This document shows positions 9,234 to 17,396 of a DNA stretch of 64,000 nucleotides, piece after piece. Both the position numbers and the translations under genes were made by a program. The stretch spans positions 34,223 to 98,222 of the forward strand of contig CAYWMQ010000001.1 in the NCBI GenBank assembly GCA_964459635.1, given 5' to 3'. This DNA is from CAYWMQ01 sp964459635 (lineage in GTDB: Bacteria > Patescibacteriota > Minisyncoccia > Phycocordibacterales > UBA12088). The notes beneath the pieces were generated by a model. It did not search any database. It was not told where the DNA came from and was given only the letters and a program-made list of their open reading frames with translations. Within the stretch, counting starts at the first letter, position 1; every line of letters starts with the position of its first letter.

Positions 9234-10319
9234 CAAGAGTGCTCCATCCTTTGGGGACGTTGTGGCGTAGACGGCATTGTGCGATGCAGGGGTGATCTCG
9301 CGCGGGCAGTGTCACTCGCTCGCGTACCGCTTCAAGCACAGGGCCTGGGCATAAAAGTGCAGCCGTCAACCATTGAAGAGCGTCTTGATCCGGGCGGCTC
9401 GGTGGAGGGTGTGCTCACTATCACCAACGAGAGCGATGCTCCACAGGTCTACAAGATAGGTACGCGCGACGTAACAGGCATGGAGCTCTCCGGCAGACCG
9501 AACTTTTCGGATAAACCGGGCGGTGAAGACCCGTATGCTGCGTCTGCGTGGGTACGCCCGCAGAAAGACAGCGTTCCTCTTGCGGCATGGGAGGCGGTAG
9601 AGGTGCCGTACCGTATTGAGGTACCGACTGACGCGAGTCCCGGCGGGTACTTTGCGGCTATCTTCGTGACGCGCGAGGCAGATGGTATTGCCGAGTCGGG
9701 AGCGAGTGTTGGCTTTCACGTGGCGGCGCTCGTAAACCTACGCGTCAACGGCGAGGTGCGTGAGGACTTGGTGCTGAAGGAGTTTAGTACCGGGCGCGCT
9801 GTACATACCGACCTCGAGGTGGAATTTACCGCTCGCATGGAAAACACCGGCACCGTACATGAGCGGCCCGTGGGTATCATTACCATTGCGGACATGTTCG
9901 GCAAAGAAGCGGGGAAGGTGATGCTTAACGAAAACGAGGGGGCGATACTGCCACGTTCCGAGCGTCTATTTGATACTACGTGGAAGGGAGAGGGCTTCCA
10001 CGTGGGCCGGTACACGGCACTTCTCAGCGTGACATATGGGAATGACGCGAAGCAAACGGTCACACGTTCGACTACGTTTTGGATTGTACCGCTCCGGGAC
10101 ACGGCAGCCTTTGCGGGAGCTATTGTAGTGGCACTTGCGCTCATCTTGCTTGGTATGCGGGCCTATGTACGCCGGCAGCTTCGCCGTGCGGGCTACGATG
10201 CACAGACCGTACGTATCCGTGAGCAGAGCTCTTTTGCGGCAAAGCTTAGTCGTGTGCTTGTCTGGCTCGCGGCCCTACTCGCACTCATGGTCGTTGCAGT
10301 GGTGGTGTTCTTCGCGTAG
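9234..10319 (+). CDS. WxL-interacting-like (DUF916-like) membrane protein, paralogue 3
   Basis: 361 residues if GTG 9234 is used; the open frame continues up to 9138 inside the previous gene. The mature part begins at GLGIKVQPSTIEERLDPGG and matches paralogue 2: VPYRIEVPTDASPGGYFAAIF, a second sandwich with MENTGTVHERPVGIITIADMFG, then two membrane spans (around 300-320 and 343-360) with Arg-rich residues between. Unlike its neighbours it has no convincing signal peptide: the residues before QAQG are polar and Arg-rich in this frame and in the other two. Either the start is misjudged, a frameshift removed the signal, or export is lost. Fourth relative at 49815. Confidence 0.65.
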   Translation, partial: QECSILWGRCGVDGIVRCRGDLARAVSLARVPLQAQGLGIKVQPSTIEERLDPGGSVEGVLTITNESDAPQVYKIGTRDVTGMELSGRPNFSDKPGGEDPYAASAWVRPQKDSVPLAAWEAVEVPYRIEVPTDASPGGYFAAIFVTREADGIAESGASVGFHVAALVNLRVNGEVREDLVLKEFSTGRAVHTDLEVEFTARMENTGTVHERPVGIITIADMFGKEAGKVMLNENEGAILPRSERLFDTTWKGEGFHVGRYTALLSVTYGNDAKQTVTRSTTFWIVPLRDTAAFAGAIVVALALILLGMRAYVRRQLRRAGYDAQTVRIREQSSFAAKLSRVLVWLAALLALMVVAVVVFFA

Positions 10320-10434
10320 ACCCCCTGTGCACGTGTGTGTTGCGCGCAGACATCAGCCTTGATACGGTAGAGGTACCGATCGTGCATGTCGCCTTCACAC
10401 TCTAAACTCTACACTATCCACTAAGTACCCAGGT

Positions 10435-10794
10435 ATGCTCTGGCGCTACACGCGACGCGATACAAAAGTCCTGCTGCTTGCAACGCTGCTCACCGTGAGC
10501 GGCTACGCGTACCTTTTGGCGGACAGCTGGAAGCATGAGCTTGTGCAGAGCATGCAGACAGCCCAGGTAGTGGGGGTGTTTGCGTCCGTGGCACCCAACG
10601 AAGCGAACACGCGCATGGCCGCTCTTGACGCGCGCGAGGCGGAATTACAGGCGCGCGAGTCTTTGCTTTTCGAAGAGATAACGCGTCGCGACCGGACCAT
10701 GCTCGTCATCGTCACAGCGATAGGCGCGGTGCTCTTGGTTCTCATTTTGCTTAATTTCTACCTTGACCAAAAGCGGCGGATGTCGCTGGCGTGA
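10435..10794 (+). CDS. Small protein with two membrane spans and a short coiled coil
   Basis: 119 residues. Hydrophobic span at about 12-30, a charged helical stretch with heptad-like spacing (about 55-85, LDAREAELQARESLLFEE), and a second span at about 89-108, then a basic end. Both termini are probably cytoplasmic with the coiled coil outside, or the reverse. Family not recognised. It follows the three DUF916-like genes by 115 nt and may belong to the same surface block. No Shine-Dalgarno before ATG 10435. Confidence 0.55.
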   Translation: MLWRYTRRDTKVLLLATLLTVSGYAYLLADSWKHELVQSMQTAQVVGVFASVAPNEANTRMAALDAREAELQARESLLFEEITRRDRTMLVIVTAIGAVLLVLILLNFYLDQKRRMSLA

Positions 10795-10950
10795 AAACGA
10801 AAGGCACCTGCCGATAGCAGGAAAGTTAAAAGTGCATTACACGCGTTAACGTCGGCGGTCGTCTAACTGGACCTACACGGTCTAAGGCATTTTGGTGGCG
10901 TGAAGTCATGGCAAACCGTCTATGGCTTTCACTCCCGTGTGCTGTTACGT

Positions 10951-10982
10951 AGCGTGTTACGTAGCATGCTACGTAACACGCT
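10951..10982. repeat. 32-bp perfect palindrome, GTTACGTAGC family
   Basis: The sequence AGCGTGTTACGTAGCA is followed directly by its exact reverse complement. A further GTTACGTAGC unit precedes it at 10944. A second member of the family is at 58367-58410. Confidence 0.85.
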
Positions 10983-11048
10983 GTGCGGTAGGTGTTCAGC
11001 CGCCCGATTACGCAGCCAAGCTGTGCGAGTTCTGTTCGGGCGCGCCCC

Positions 11049-11073
11049 ATGTTCGACTTACGAAGTCGAACAT
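11049..11073. repeat. Hairpin with GACTT-ACG-AAGTC core
   Basis: 11-bp perfect arms (ATGTTCGACTT / AAGTCGAACAT) around the loop ACG. The same core occurs in the longer hairpin at 63799-63839. Confidence 0.8.
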
Positions 11074-11168
11074 ACGAGCACACCGACTCAAATGCACCTA
11101 TAAAATTTCTACTTTTGTGGACTACGCGCGCTGCTATCTGGCTACTCGGTGTAGTCACGTTTGGATTT

Positions 11169-11188
11169 CCTGCCTGCCGGCAGGCAGG
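11169..11188. repeat. 20-bp perfect palindrome, CCTGCCTGCC half-site
   Basis: CCTGCCTGCC followed by GGCAGGCAGG. A degenerate relative (GGCGGGCAGGCA) is visible near 49376. Confidence 0.75.
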
Positions 11189-11264
11189 TACATTTTAACT
11201 TTTGACTTTTGTTACCCTCCCCCTCCAGGTGGATAAGCTGTTCATGGTGTAGCTCCACTCGCGG

Positions 11265-11270
11265 TACAAT
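11265..11270 (+). promoter_or_regulatory. -10 element TACAAT
   Basis: TACAAT lies 27 nt upstream of ATG 11298, giving a leader of about 20 nt that contains a small CGGAT/ATCCG hairpin and no Shine-Dalgarno. Confidence 0.4.
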
Positions 11271-11297
11271 ATAGGTACGGATCATATCCGCCCCCGA

Positions 11298-12158
11298 ATG
11301 ATCCAGTCACTCACACGGACCGTTGCGGTCTCTGTGTGCTCCGTTATTTTGACGACGCTTGCAGTGAATGCAACGGACAGCATCAATGTACCCGCCGGTA
11401 GCATGCTCGCGGGCGTGTTTGGGGCGAGTACCTCTGTGGACACCGGTCCGTGTCCCAAAGATATGCGCCTGGTGAAGCAAGCACTCGTTCCCTTTTGTGT
11501 AGATGCGTACGAGGCGGCGGCAGGTGACAGTTGCCCGTATGAGACGCCCCGAAGCGTTGACGAGACGAACAAGAACCTTTCGGGGGCTTCATGTGCACCG
11601 GTATCCAAGGCCGGCACCACACCATGGCGTTTTGTGGACGTTGTCCAAGCGCAAGCGGCCTGCTCCAGAGCCGGCAAGAGGCTGCTGACTGCAGACGAAT
11701 GGTACAAAGCCTCACTTGGAACCCCCGACACGTCGTCAGAGTTTACCGGTGAGCAGTGCAACGTGGCGCGCAACCTCGCCGATGGTGTCGCCCCTACGGG
11801 AAGCGCCGCCCGGTGCGTATCCGATGCCGGTGCATACGACATGGTGGGCAACGTGTGGGAGTGGGTGGATGGCGCGGTACGTGATGGTGTGTTCGAGGGA
11901 CGTTCTTTGCCACGGAGCGGGTACGTGCAGGGCGCGGATACGAGCGGCATAGCGTACGAAACAGCGAGCGGCGCGCAAGCTGCGTTCGGCAGAGACCGCT
12001 TCTGGTCGGACAGCATCGGCACGATGGGGCTGATGCGTGGCGGCTACTTCGACAGCGAAGGTGATGCGGGTGTATTCAGCATATACGCTGCCAGTCCCCC
12101 CACCTTTGCCGGGGAGGCGGTAGGCTTCCGCTGTGCCACTGCACCGAAGAACCCGTAA
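11298..12158 (+). CDS. Secreted FGE-sulfatase (SUMF1-type, C-type-lectin fold) domain protein
   Basis: 286 residues: signal peptide or anchor at about 8-26, then a formylglycine-generating-enzyme/sulfatase-modifying-factor domain. Visible family features are AACSRAGKRLLTADEW (about 116-131), YDMVGNVWEWVDG (about 180-192), LMRGGYFDS (about 244-252) and the C-terminal AVGFRCA. No sulfatase gene is in the window and only one Cys is present in the C-terminal active-site area, so enzymatic oxidation of a sulfatase Cys is unlikely. The fold is widely used as a ligand-binding domain and this is the better guess. Several other Cys residues may form disulfides outside the cell. It is followed by the dockerin protein after 7 nt. 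Confidence 0.85.
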   Translation: MIQSLTRTVAVSVCSVILTTLAVNATDSINVPAGSMLAGVFGASTSVDTGPCPKDMRLVKQALVPFCVDAYEAAAGDSCPYETPRSVDETNKNLSGASCAPVSKAGTTPWRFVDVVQAQAACSRAGKRLLTADEWYKASLGTPDTSSEFTGEQCNVARNLADGVAPTGSAARCVSDAGAYDMVGNVWEWVDGAVRDGVFEGRSLPRSGYVQGADTSGIAYETASGAQAAFGRDRFWSDSIGTMGLMRGGYFDSEGDAGVFSIYAASPPTFAGEAVGFRCATAPKNP

Positions 12159-12165
12159 GTCACAT

Positions 12166-14139
12166 ATGGAAGAACGAGAAAGTCCACCCCCTGTAATAGA
12201 GGAGCATGCGCAGCGAGACGCATCGACCTTGTGTGTACGTAAGATGGCAGGCCGTCACTTTTCGTTGCGCTTAGGCAGTCGACAGCCTTTTTTGTCTTTT
12301 GTCTTTTGTCTTTTGTATCTCGTGCTCCTGTTCTCTTTTCTCTATACGTCGCACTCGGCATTTGCCACAAGCTATCTCTCTCGCATTTCAGACCTTATCT
12401 CCACCAGTGCGCCGGGCGCGGCTGCGAACCACACGCTTCGTTTCACTATAGCTCAAGCGATACCGCCCAACGGTGCCATTGAAGTGCTTTTCAACCGCGG
12501 GGGTTTCACTATCCCCGGGGCACTTAATTTTACCGATGTGGACCTTGGTTTTTCGGCAGTATCCGGGGGCCCCTATACCGAGCGTCCGCTATCTTCCGTG
12601 CAGACGGGCGGTACGGACCGGGTGGTGGTCACAAGCGGTAGCGCGGGCAAGATACGGTTCGACCTCAACACGTCGGTAGGTATTGCGGCAGGCAGCGAGT
12701 TGCGCATCAAGATAGGCACGAACGCCACGTTCGGTACGGTGGGTGATCAGCGCATTCTGCTCCCTACGGCCACCACATCTCACCCGGTGACTGTGTACAC
12801 ATACGATGCGGCTGATGCCGAGCTTGACTACGGCGAAACGCGTATAGCGGTAGTGGAGCAAGTGACAGCGGGCCCGGTAGATACCGATGACGTCACGCCG
12901 CCCGTGGTGCTTGCGGCATACCCTTCCGGGCTGCTTCAAGTGGGAACGAGGGCTGTACAGATGTGGGTAGTTACCGATGAGCTTACGGCGTGCAGATGGG
13001 CGACCTCAAGTATGGCGTACGCAAGCATGCCGTACTCTTTCACCTCCACAAGCACATTCGGGCTTGCGTACTGGAATTTTGCCACATACGGCGGACTTGA
13101 AGATGATACTGAGTACAATGCGTACATCCGCTGCGTTGACTTTCGTTCTAACGAAATAGATCCCGATTACATCCTTTCCTTTACCGTAGGTATTACGCCC
13201 GGTAGTGCAAGCTCAACAGCCACCACGACCGGCACAGGTACCGGCACAGGTACGGGCACATCGACCGGCACATCGACCGGCACCGGTACCGGCACCGGTA
13301 CCGGAGGAGGACCGTCGGGTTCCGGCTCGGGCAATGGCCCCAATGGCGGCGATGGGGCAGGGTCGGGCGGGGGTGGGTCCGGGCAGTCGGGCTCCGGTGA
13401 CAAGCTGCCCCAGGCGGATGTGCAGGTGTCGGGATGGGCGTACCCGGGCTCTACGGTAACACTGCTTCGCGACGGGGCGATAGTGGCTACGCAGGCCGCG
13501 GGAGGCGGCGGCGAGTTCCTGCACCTTACGGAAGGTATCGACCGCGGCATATACTCCTTTGCCGTGTATGCGACCGACTCAAAGGGAACACGTAGTGCGA
13601 CATACGCCACTACGCTCGGCCTGCGTTCGAATACGCTCAACAAGCTTGCGAACATTATGCTCCCGCCCACCGTCTCGGTCGTGGCCGCTTCCGTAGACCC
13701 GGGTAAGCCTGTCGAGGTGAGCGGTTACTCCGCGCCAAGTGCCAAAGTCACCGCATGGCTGCGGCCCAGGCTTGCGGTGGTATCGGCGGCGGACGTGGTG
13801 GCGAGTACCACCGCGCTCGCGAACGGCATATACACGCTCAGCATTCCGACCACGGGGCTCACACAGGGTACGTACGAGCTCGTTGCGCAAGCTGCTCATG
13901 CGAACGGCACCGTGCAGAGCGACAAGAGCGCGCGGCTTGCCGTAGGACTTGGCGTTCAAGTGACACAAAACACGGGCTGCAAAGACGGCGACCTCAACTG
14001 CGACGGCTCAGTGAACCTCATAGACTTTTCGATCCTTCTTTTCAACTGGAACACCGCGAGCACCGTTGCAGACATAAACAAAGACGGGACCGTCTCGCTG
14101 CCGGACTTCTCGATACTGCTCTTCAATTGGACGGGGTAG
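12166..14139 (+). CDS. Secreted multidomain protein with C-terminal type I dockerin (block A)
   Basis: 657 residues from ATG 12166 (alternative ATG 12244 gives a more usual signal peptide). The signal core is encoded by repeated ttttgtc units at 12291-12320 and ends at SAFA. Then a beta domain (about 70-240), an Ig-like region, a Thr/Gly/Ser linker encoded by a minisatellite, and two Ig-like modules that also occur in the protein at 50914 (AYPG-T-LLRDGA..., LPPTVSV). The last 55 residues are a dockerin: two Ca-binding loops, DLNCDGSVNLIDF and DINKDGTVSLPDF, each followed by SILLFNW. Dockerins bind cohesins, and a cohesin protein is encoded two genes downstream. Probably an exported ligand or adhesin docked on that membrane cohesin. 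Confidence 0.85.
   Translation: MEERESPPPVIEEHAQRDASTLCVRKMAGRHFSLRLGSRQPFLSFVFCLLYLVLLFSFLYTSHSAFATSYLSRISDLISTSAPGAAANHTLRFTIAQAIPPNGAIEVLFNRGGFTIPGALNFTDVDLGFSAVSGGPYTERPLSSVQTGGTDRVVVTSGSAGKIRFDLNTSVGIAAGSELRIKIGTNATFGTVGDQRILLPTATTSHPVTVYTYDAADAELDYGETRIAVVEQVTAGPVDTDDVTPPVVLAAYPSGLLQVGTRAVQMWVVTDELTACRWATSSMAYASMPYSFTSTSTFGLAYWNFATYGGLEDDTEYNAYIRCVDFRSNEIDPDYILSFTVGITPGSASSTATTTGTGTGTGTGTSTGTSTGTGTGTGTGGGPSGSGSGNGPNGGDGAGSGGGGSGQSGSGDKLPQADVQVSGWAYPGSTVTLLRDGAIVATQAAGGGGEFLHLTEGIDRGIYSFAVYATDSKGTRSATYATTLGLRSNTLNKLANIMLPPTVSVVAASVDPGKPVEVSGYSAPSAKVTAWLRPRLAVVSAADVVASTTALANGIYTLSIPTTGLTQGTYELVAQAAHANGTVQSDKSARLAVGLGVQVTQNTGCKDGDLNCDGSVNLIDFSILLFNWNTASTVADINKDGTVSLPDFSILLFNWTG
13228..13305 (+). 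repeat. Coding minisatellite, 6-nt units (ACCGGC / ACAGGT)
   Basis: About thirteen 6-nt units of the type ACCGGC, ACAGGT or ACATCG encode a Thr-Gly/Thr-Ser linker. Slippage would change linker length in steps of two residues without breaking the frame. Confidence 0.8.
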
Positions 14140-14143
14140 CGTT

Positions 14144-14285
14144 GAAAACTGAAAAACAAGATAACTGAAACAAAAAAAACAACGACATGCGTCTCGGACG
14201 ATGCGATTGAGGTATCAAGTTGTGTAGGGGCAGTCGCTTTAAGCTCGCGTTTTTTGTTTTCTCTATCTTTTGTTTTTCAGTTTTC
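14144..14285. repeat. Imperfect inverted repeat of purine/pyrimidine tracts
   Basis: The tract GAAAACTGAAAAACAAGATA (14144-14163) recurs in reverse complement at 14264-14285 with a 2-nt insertion, and the inner parts also pair (gaaacaaaaaa with ttttttgttttc). The spacer of about 100 nt has no gene. It lies between the dockerin gene and hsp20 and could form a long RNA hairpin. Confidence 0.75.
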
Positions 14286-14406
14286 TCTTTATCCACACGT
14301 TACGCTCGCATATGCACATGCGCATGCACGTGTGGTGCTATACTCTGAGTAACAACGCTCCGGGCGACCGGCCATCACGCGTTCTTTAGGATAAGTTCTA
14401 TCTCCT

Positions 14407-14913
14407 ATGGCTACATTCATGGATAAGCTCAAAGGCCGCGGCCTTACCGAAAAGGGCGGAAGTCTCTCCGCCGGCAGTGCCGCCGATCATGCGGGTACTC
14501 CCGCGATGGGCCACCAAGAGGTGGTCCCGAGCCGCGCACTCCAGCTTCCCGTAGACGTGTTCCAATCGGACGACGAGATCATCATATACGCACAGCTTGC
14601 CGGTATGGACATGCATACGCTCGACGTTTCCATAGCGGGAGATAATGACGTGGTGGCCATCCAAGGCACAAGCTTGCGCCCCGAGCATCTCATGCATGAT
14701 GCGCATGCGGGCAGAAATGGGGACTATACGCTCGAAGAGTGCCACTGGGGTGATTTTTACCGCCAGATCATCTTGCCCGATGAAATTGATCCGGAGCGTG
14801 CGGAAGCCAAAACGAAAGACGGCGTGCTTGCGCTACGTCTGCCGCTGGCAGGCAAGGCTGTCAAAGGCCGCAAACTGAACATCGTGCGTGCGGATGAACA
14901 GCCGCAGCAATAG
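14407..14913 (+). CDS. Hsp20/alpha-crystallin small heat-shock protein
   Basis: 168 residues. The alpha-crystallin domain spans about residues 48-158: LPVDVFQSDDEIIIYAQLAG, an internal long loop, FYRQIILPDEID, then AKTKDGVLALRLPL, the usual G-V-L motif near the domain end. The N-terminal arm of about 45 residues is Gly/Ser/Ala-rich. Function: ATP-independent holdase that keeps unfolding proteins soluble in the cytoplasm. It sits between a dockerin and a cohesin gene, probably without functional link. No heat-shock promoter element (CIRCE) was seen; a TATACT motif occurs about 65 nt upstream (near 14340). Confidence 0.92.
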   Translation: MATFMDKLKGRGLTEKGGSLSAGSAADHAGTPAMGHQEVVPSRALQLPVDVFQSDDEIIIYAQLAGMDMHTLDVSIAGDNDVVAIQGTSLRPEHLMHDAHAGRNGDYTLEECHWGDFYRQIILPDEIDPERAEAKTKDGVLALRLPLAGKAVKGRKLNIVRADEQPQQ

Positions 14914-14929
14914 CGCACGAGCTCGCGCT

Positions 14930-16465
14930 ATGCTCGCGTCGAATATACACCGTGTTGTTCATAAAAATGCCGTAGCGCAGGCGTATACCCGCGTCAAAGT
15001 TTTTGTGGCGCTTGTTTTTTTTCCGTTTTTCTTGTTTCTTGTTTCTTGTTTCTTGTTTTCTACCTCCGCCCACGCCGCCTCCTACTCCTTTTCGCCCGCG
15101 TCCGGCTCCTACGAGGTCGGCAAAACGTTCACCGTGTCCGTCATGGTGGACCCGGGCACCGATGCGGTGAACACGGGCGATGGAGCGCTCTCGTATGACA
15201 CCGCCAAGCTCACCGCAGTGTCGGTGTCCAAAGAGGGTTCCGTTTTCAATCTTTGGGTGACCGAGCCCGCGCTTAACGCGGGAGCGGGCACGGTGACTTT
15301 TGCGGGTGGTGCCACCACGCCCTTTTCAGGCTCTAAGCGAGTCGTCACGGTTAGCTTCAAAGCGAAGGCGGAGGGCGCCGCCACGGTAAAACTTGATAAG
15401 GGTACGCTGCTGGCAGGCGCCGGTCAGAACGTGCTTGCCGGATCCCTGCCCACCGCTTCTTTCACCATCACTCCCGCTGCCGCCAAGCCGCCGGTGGAGG
15501 AAAAGCCGGACACCCCTGCACCCGCAAAGCCGGCACGTGCGGTGAATATCCCCGTACCTGATGCTCCTGTTATCAAGAGTTCCACGCACAAAGAAGAGGG
15601 CACCTGGTACAACCAGAACACCGTGAAGCTCACGTGGGACCTACCCTACGGTGTGACCGGGCTCAAGAAGCTGTGGAGCGAGAAAGCCGACGCAGAGCCC
15701 ACCGAAGTGCATGAGCCGCCCATACCCGACTGGACAAAGGAGAACGTGGCCGACGGTGTGTGGTATTTCCATGCCGCGTATAAGAACAGGGGCGGATGGG
15801 GAAGCTCCACCGCGTTCAAGGTGCAGATAGATACTACGCCACCGAAAGAGTTTACCGTGACGGGCACCGGAGGAGACCTTGCCGCGCAGCTTTCATGGGC
15901 TGCTGAGGATGAACTCTCCGGTGTGGTCGTATACCGCATAGCCGTAGACGACGGCCGGCCGCGGGATGTACAGCCCTCCGAGCTTATAGCCGGCGGATAT
16001 ACGCTCACCAACATAGATCCTGGCGAGCATAGCATTATCGTGACGGCTGTCGATGCTGCGGGCAACGAGCGGGAAGCTCGCACTAAGGTCACCGCGACAG
16101 GTGAGCTCCCTCCCGCAGAAGGAGCGCAGGAAGTTGAAACATCCGGCTTCGGAGCCATCTACTGGGTATCACTCATCTTCATGGCGCTTCTTGCAGGTGC
16201 GGTAACGCTCCTTGTGCTGGAGCGGCGCAAGCATCATGAGGAGCGCGAGCTCATCAAGCGTGAGGCGATGGAGGCGGGCGACAAGCTCATCAACGTATTC
16301 GGCGTGCTGCGCGACGAGATAGAAGAGCGCGTGCTTGACCTCTCGCACAAGCCCAACATGACCGACAACGAGCGCGAGATATTGGAAGGCCTTAAAGATG
16401 CCCTGGATGTATCCGAAGAGCTTATCGACAAGGAGATAGAAGACATTCGCAAGCTCCTCAAGTAG
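14930..16465 (+). CDS. Membrane-anchored cohesin-domain protein with cytoplasmic coiled-coil tail (block A)
   Basis: 511 residues from ATG 14930; the open frame reaches back to 14888 inside hsp20. The signal core is encoded by repeated cttgtttcttgttt units (15026-15057) and ends at SAHA. Residues about 52-185 fit a cohesin: SPASGSYEVGKTFTVSVMVD, LSYDTAKLTAVSV, GSVFNLWVTEP, GTVTFAGGAT, VVTVSFKAKAEG. Two Ig-like domains follow (WYFHAAYKN; AVDAAGNE). One membrane span at about 416-438 is followed by a tail of about 70 charged helical residues with FGVLRDEIEER and EIEDIRKLLK. The cohesin at 53291 has a matching tail. Role inferred: cell-surface receptor for dockerin proteins such as that at 12166. 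Confidence 0.85.
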   Translation: MLASNIHRVVHKNAVAQAYTRVKVFVALVFFPFFLFLVSCFLFSTSAHAASYSFSPASGSYEVGKTFTVSVMVDPGTDAVNTGDGALSYDTAKLTAVSVSKEGSVFNLWVTEPALNAGAGTVTFAGGATTPFSGSKRVVTVSFKAKAEGAATVKLDKGTLLAGAGQNVLAGSLPTASFTITPAAAKPPVEEKPDTPAPAKPARAVNIPVPDAPVIKSSTHKEEGTWYNQNTVKLTWDLPYGVTGLKKLWSEKADAEPTEVHEPPIPDWTKENVADGVWYFHAAYKNRGGWGSSTAFKVQIDTTPPKEFTVTGTGGDLAAQLSWAAEDELSGVVVYRIAVDDGRPRDVQPSELIAGGYTLTNIDPGEHSIIVTAVDAAGNEREARTKVTATGELPPAEGAQEVETSGFGAIYWVSLIFMALLAGAVTLLVLERRKHHEERELIKREAMEAGDKLINVFGVLRDEIEERVLDLSHKPNMTDNEREILEGLKDALDVSEELIDKEIEDIRKLLK

Positions 16466-16592
16466 TCTTGCGCCCCTTTTTCAGCTGTTGCATAACGCGA
16501 CGCATCTCTGTGCGCCGGAGCGCATCGCGTCACAGTATCGCTTGAGCGTGTGAGGGTGTGCGGTATGCGGGGGGAGACAGCTTGTAGAAAAA

Positions 16593-16622
16593 GTAAGCCC
16601 ACAGCGGTGTCTGCGGGCTTAC
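16593..16622 (-). terminator. Hairpin with T-tract on the minus strand
   Basis: 12-bp arms with one mismatch (16593-16604 and 16611-16622, loop CGGTGT). Read on the minus strand it is followed by TTTTT, like an intrinsic terminator; on the plus strand it is preceded by AAAAA but lacks a T-run. No minus-strand gene is known nearby, so it may work as a weak bidirectional terminator after the cohesin gene. The rest of 16466-16757 holds nothing else recognisable. Confidence 0.45.
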
Positions 16623-16743
16623 ACACGTACTCTGCGAGCCGTCTCAAGAATAGCGGTTCGGCGCGCAACTGCGCAACATGCGCTATCCACAGAATACGGC
16701 TTTGTAGGGCCGCGTATTGCGCCGTACGAGAGCTTTCTCATGC

Positions 16744-16749
16744 GATACT
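16744..16749 (+). promoter_or_regulatory. -10 element GATACT of the giant surface-protein gene
   Basis: GATACT lies 8 nt before ATG 16758, consistent with a leaderless or near-leaderless transcript. No comparable motif precedes the second open frame at 17397. Confidence 0.45.
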
Positions 16750-16757
16750 GAGAGTAC

Positions 16758-17372
16758 ATGCGGAGCGCGGTATTTAAACATGTACATCGTTTTCCCGCAC
16801 GTTTGCGTGAGCCGAAAGCGGCCCTGGCGCTCTTGGGTGCGGCGCTTTTTTTGATGGCCGTGGCTGCCGTATTTGCAACGAGTGAGGAACGTACGATACA
16901 CATTTTCCCTACGTCCGTTTCCGATGCCGGGTGGAGCGGTGCTCAGAGGTCGCTTGAGCAAACGCTTTCTCAAAACGCCATTTTTGATGACTTCTCCGCA
17001 GAAAATAGCGCGAGCCTTTACTTTACGCGTAACGCGAGCCGTTCTTCGGAGGGAGCACCGCATGAGGCCGTGAGCGCCGGCGACAGCACGTCGGGCGGCG
17101 ACGCTGTTTCGTCCGAGGACGCGTCGAACGATACGGAAGCGAGTGAAGTGCAGGGCGATCAGTCGGCTGAGTCTGGGGATCTACTAGACGACGCCGCAGA
17201 CGCCGAAGGTCAGGTGCAGGAAGAGACACCCGCACCCGAGCAGGAAGAAGAGGCCACACAAGAAGACACGCCCACGCCACAGGTTTCTGAGGAGCCGGAA
17301 CCGCTTGCCGACCTAAGCCCGTATGGGTATGTTCGCGATCTGTTGCGCGCCGCGCGTGGTACCGCCGCATAG
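16758..17372 (+). CDS. N-terminal part of the giant surface protein, ended by an in-frame TAG
   Basis: 204 residues. A basic start and a hydrophobic segment at about 22-41 give a signal peptide or anchor, followed by about 60 ordinary residues and a long acidic Glu/Asp/Ser/Pro linker. It ends at TAG 17370-17372. The reading frame is the same as the 6,482-residue frame that starts at GTG 17397, and the codons between them (A-Q-T-Q-D-E-A-Q) continue the acidic linker smoothly. So this looks like the first part of one gene of 6,695 codons (16758-36845) in which a CAG has become TAG. It carries the only export signal of that gene. Alternatives: a real separate small secreted protein, or a base-calling error. 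Confidence 0.7.
   Translation: MRSAVFKHVHRFPARLREPKAALALLGAALFLMAVAAVFATSEERTIHIFPTSVSDAGWSGAQRSLEQTLSQNAIFDDFSAENSASLYFTRNASRSSEGAPHEAVSAGDSTSGGDAVSSEDASNDTEASEVQGDQSAESGDLLDDAADAEGQVQEETPAPEQEEEATQEDTPTPQVSEEPEPLADLSPYGYVRDLLRAARGTAA
17370..17372 (+). other. In-frame amber codon splitting the giant gene
   Basis: TAG at 17370-17372 interrupts an otherwise continuous frame. TAG ends many other genes here (for example 6434, 14139, 36845, 42155, 58249), so general reassignment is not supported. Confidence 0.8.
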
Positions 17373-17396
17373 GCACAAACACAGGATGAGGCACAG

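Larger units (their letters stand above)
10795..11297. other. Gene-free stretch packed with hairpin repeats
   Basis: About 500 nt without a credible gene. It holds a small hairpin (CCTGC...GCAGG near 10809-10825), a 32-bp perfect palindrome (10951-10982), a hairpin with loop ACG (11049-11073), a 20-bp perfect palindrome (11169-11188), a short tttgacttttg tract (11190-11215) and a -10 motif at 11265. Open frames here only translate the palindromes. Confidence 0.7.

Noticed and set aside
10922..11236. Open frame with CYVACYVACYV-like repeats
   Set aside because: The repeats are only the translation of the GTTACGTAGC palindrome; there is no family match and no promoter.
13228..13305. CRISPR-like array
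   Set aside because: The repeats are contiguous hexamers inside a gene without spacers; no cas genes are present.
17370..17372. Recoding of TAG as an amino acid in this organism
   Set aside because: TAG ends many well-supported genes in the window, so general reassignment does not fit; a local mutation, readthrough or base error is more likely.
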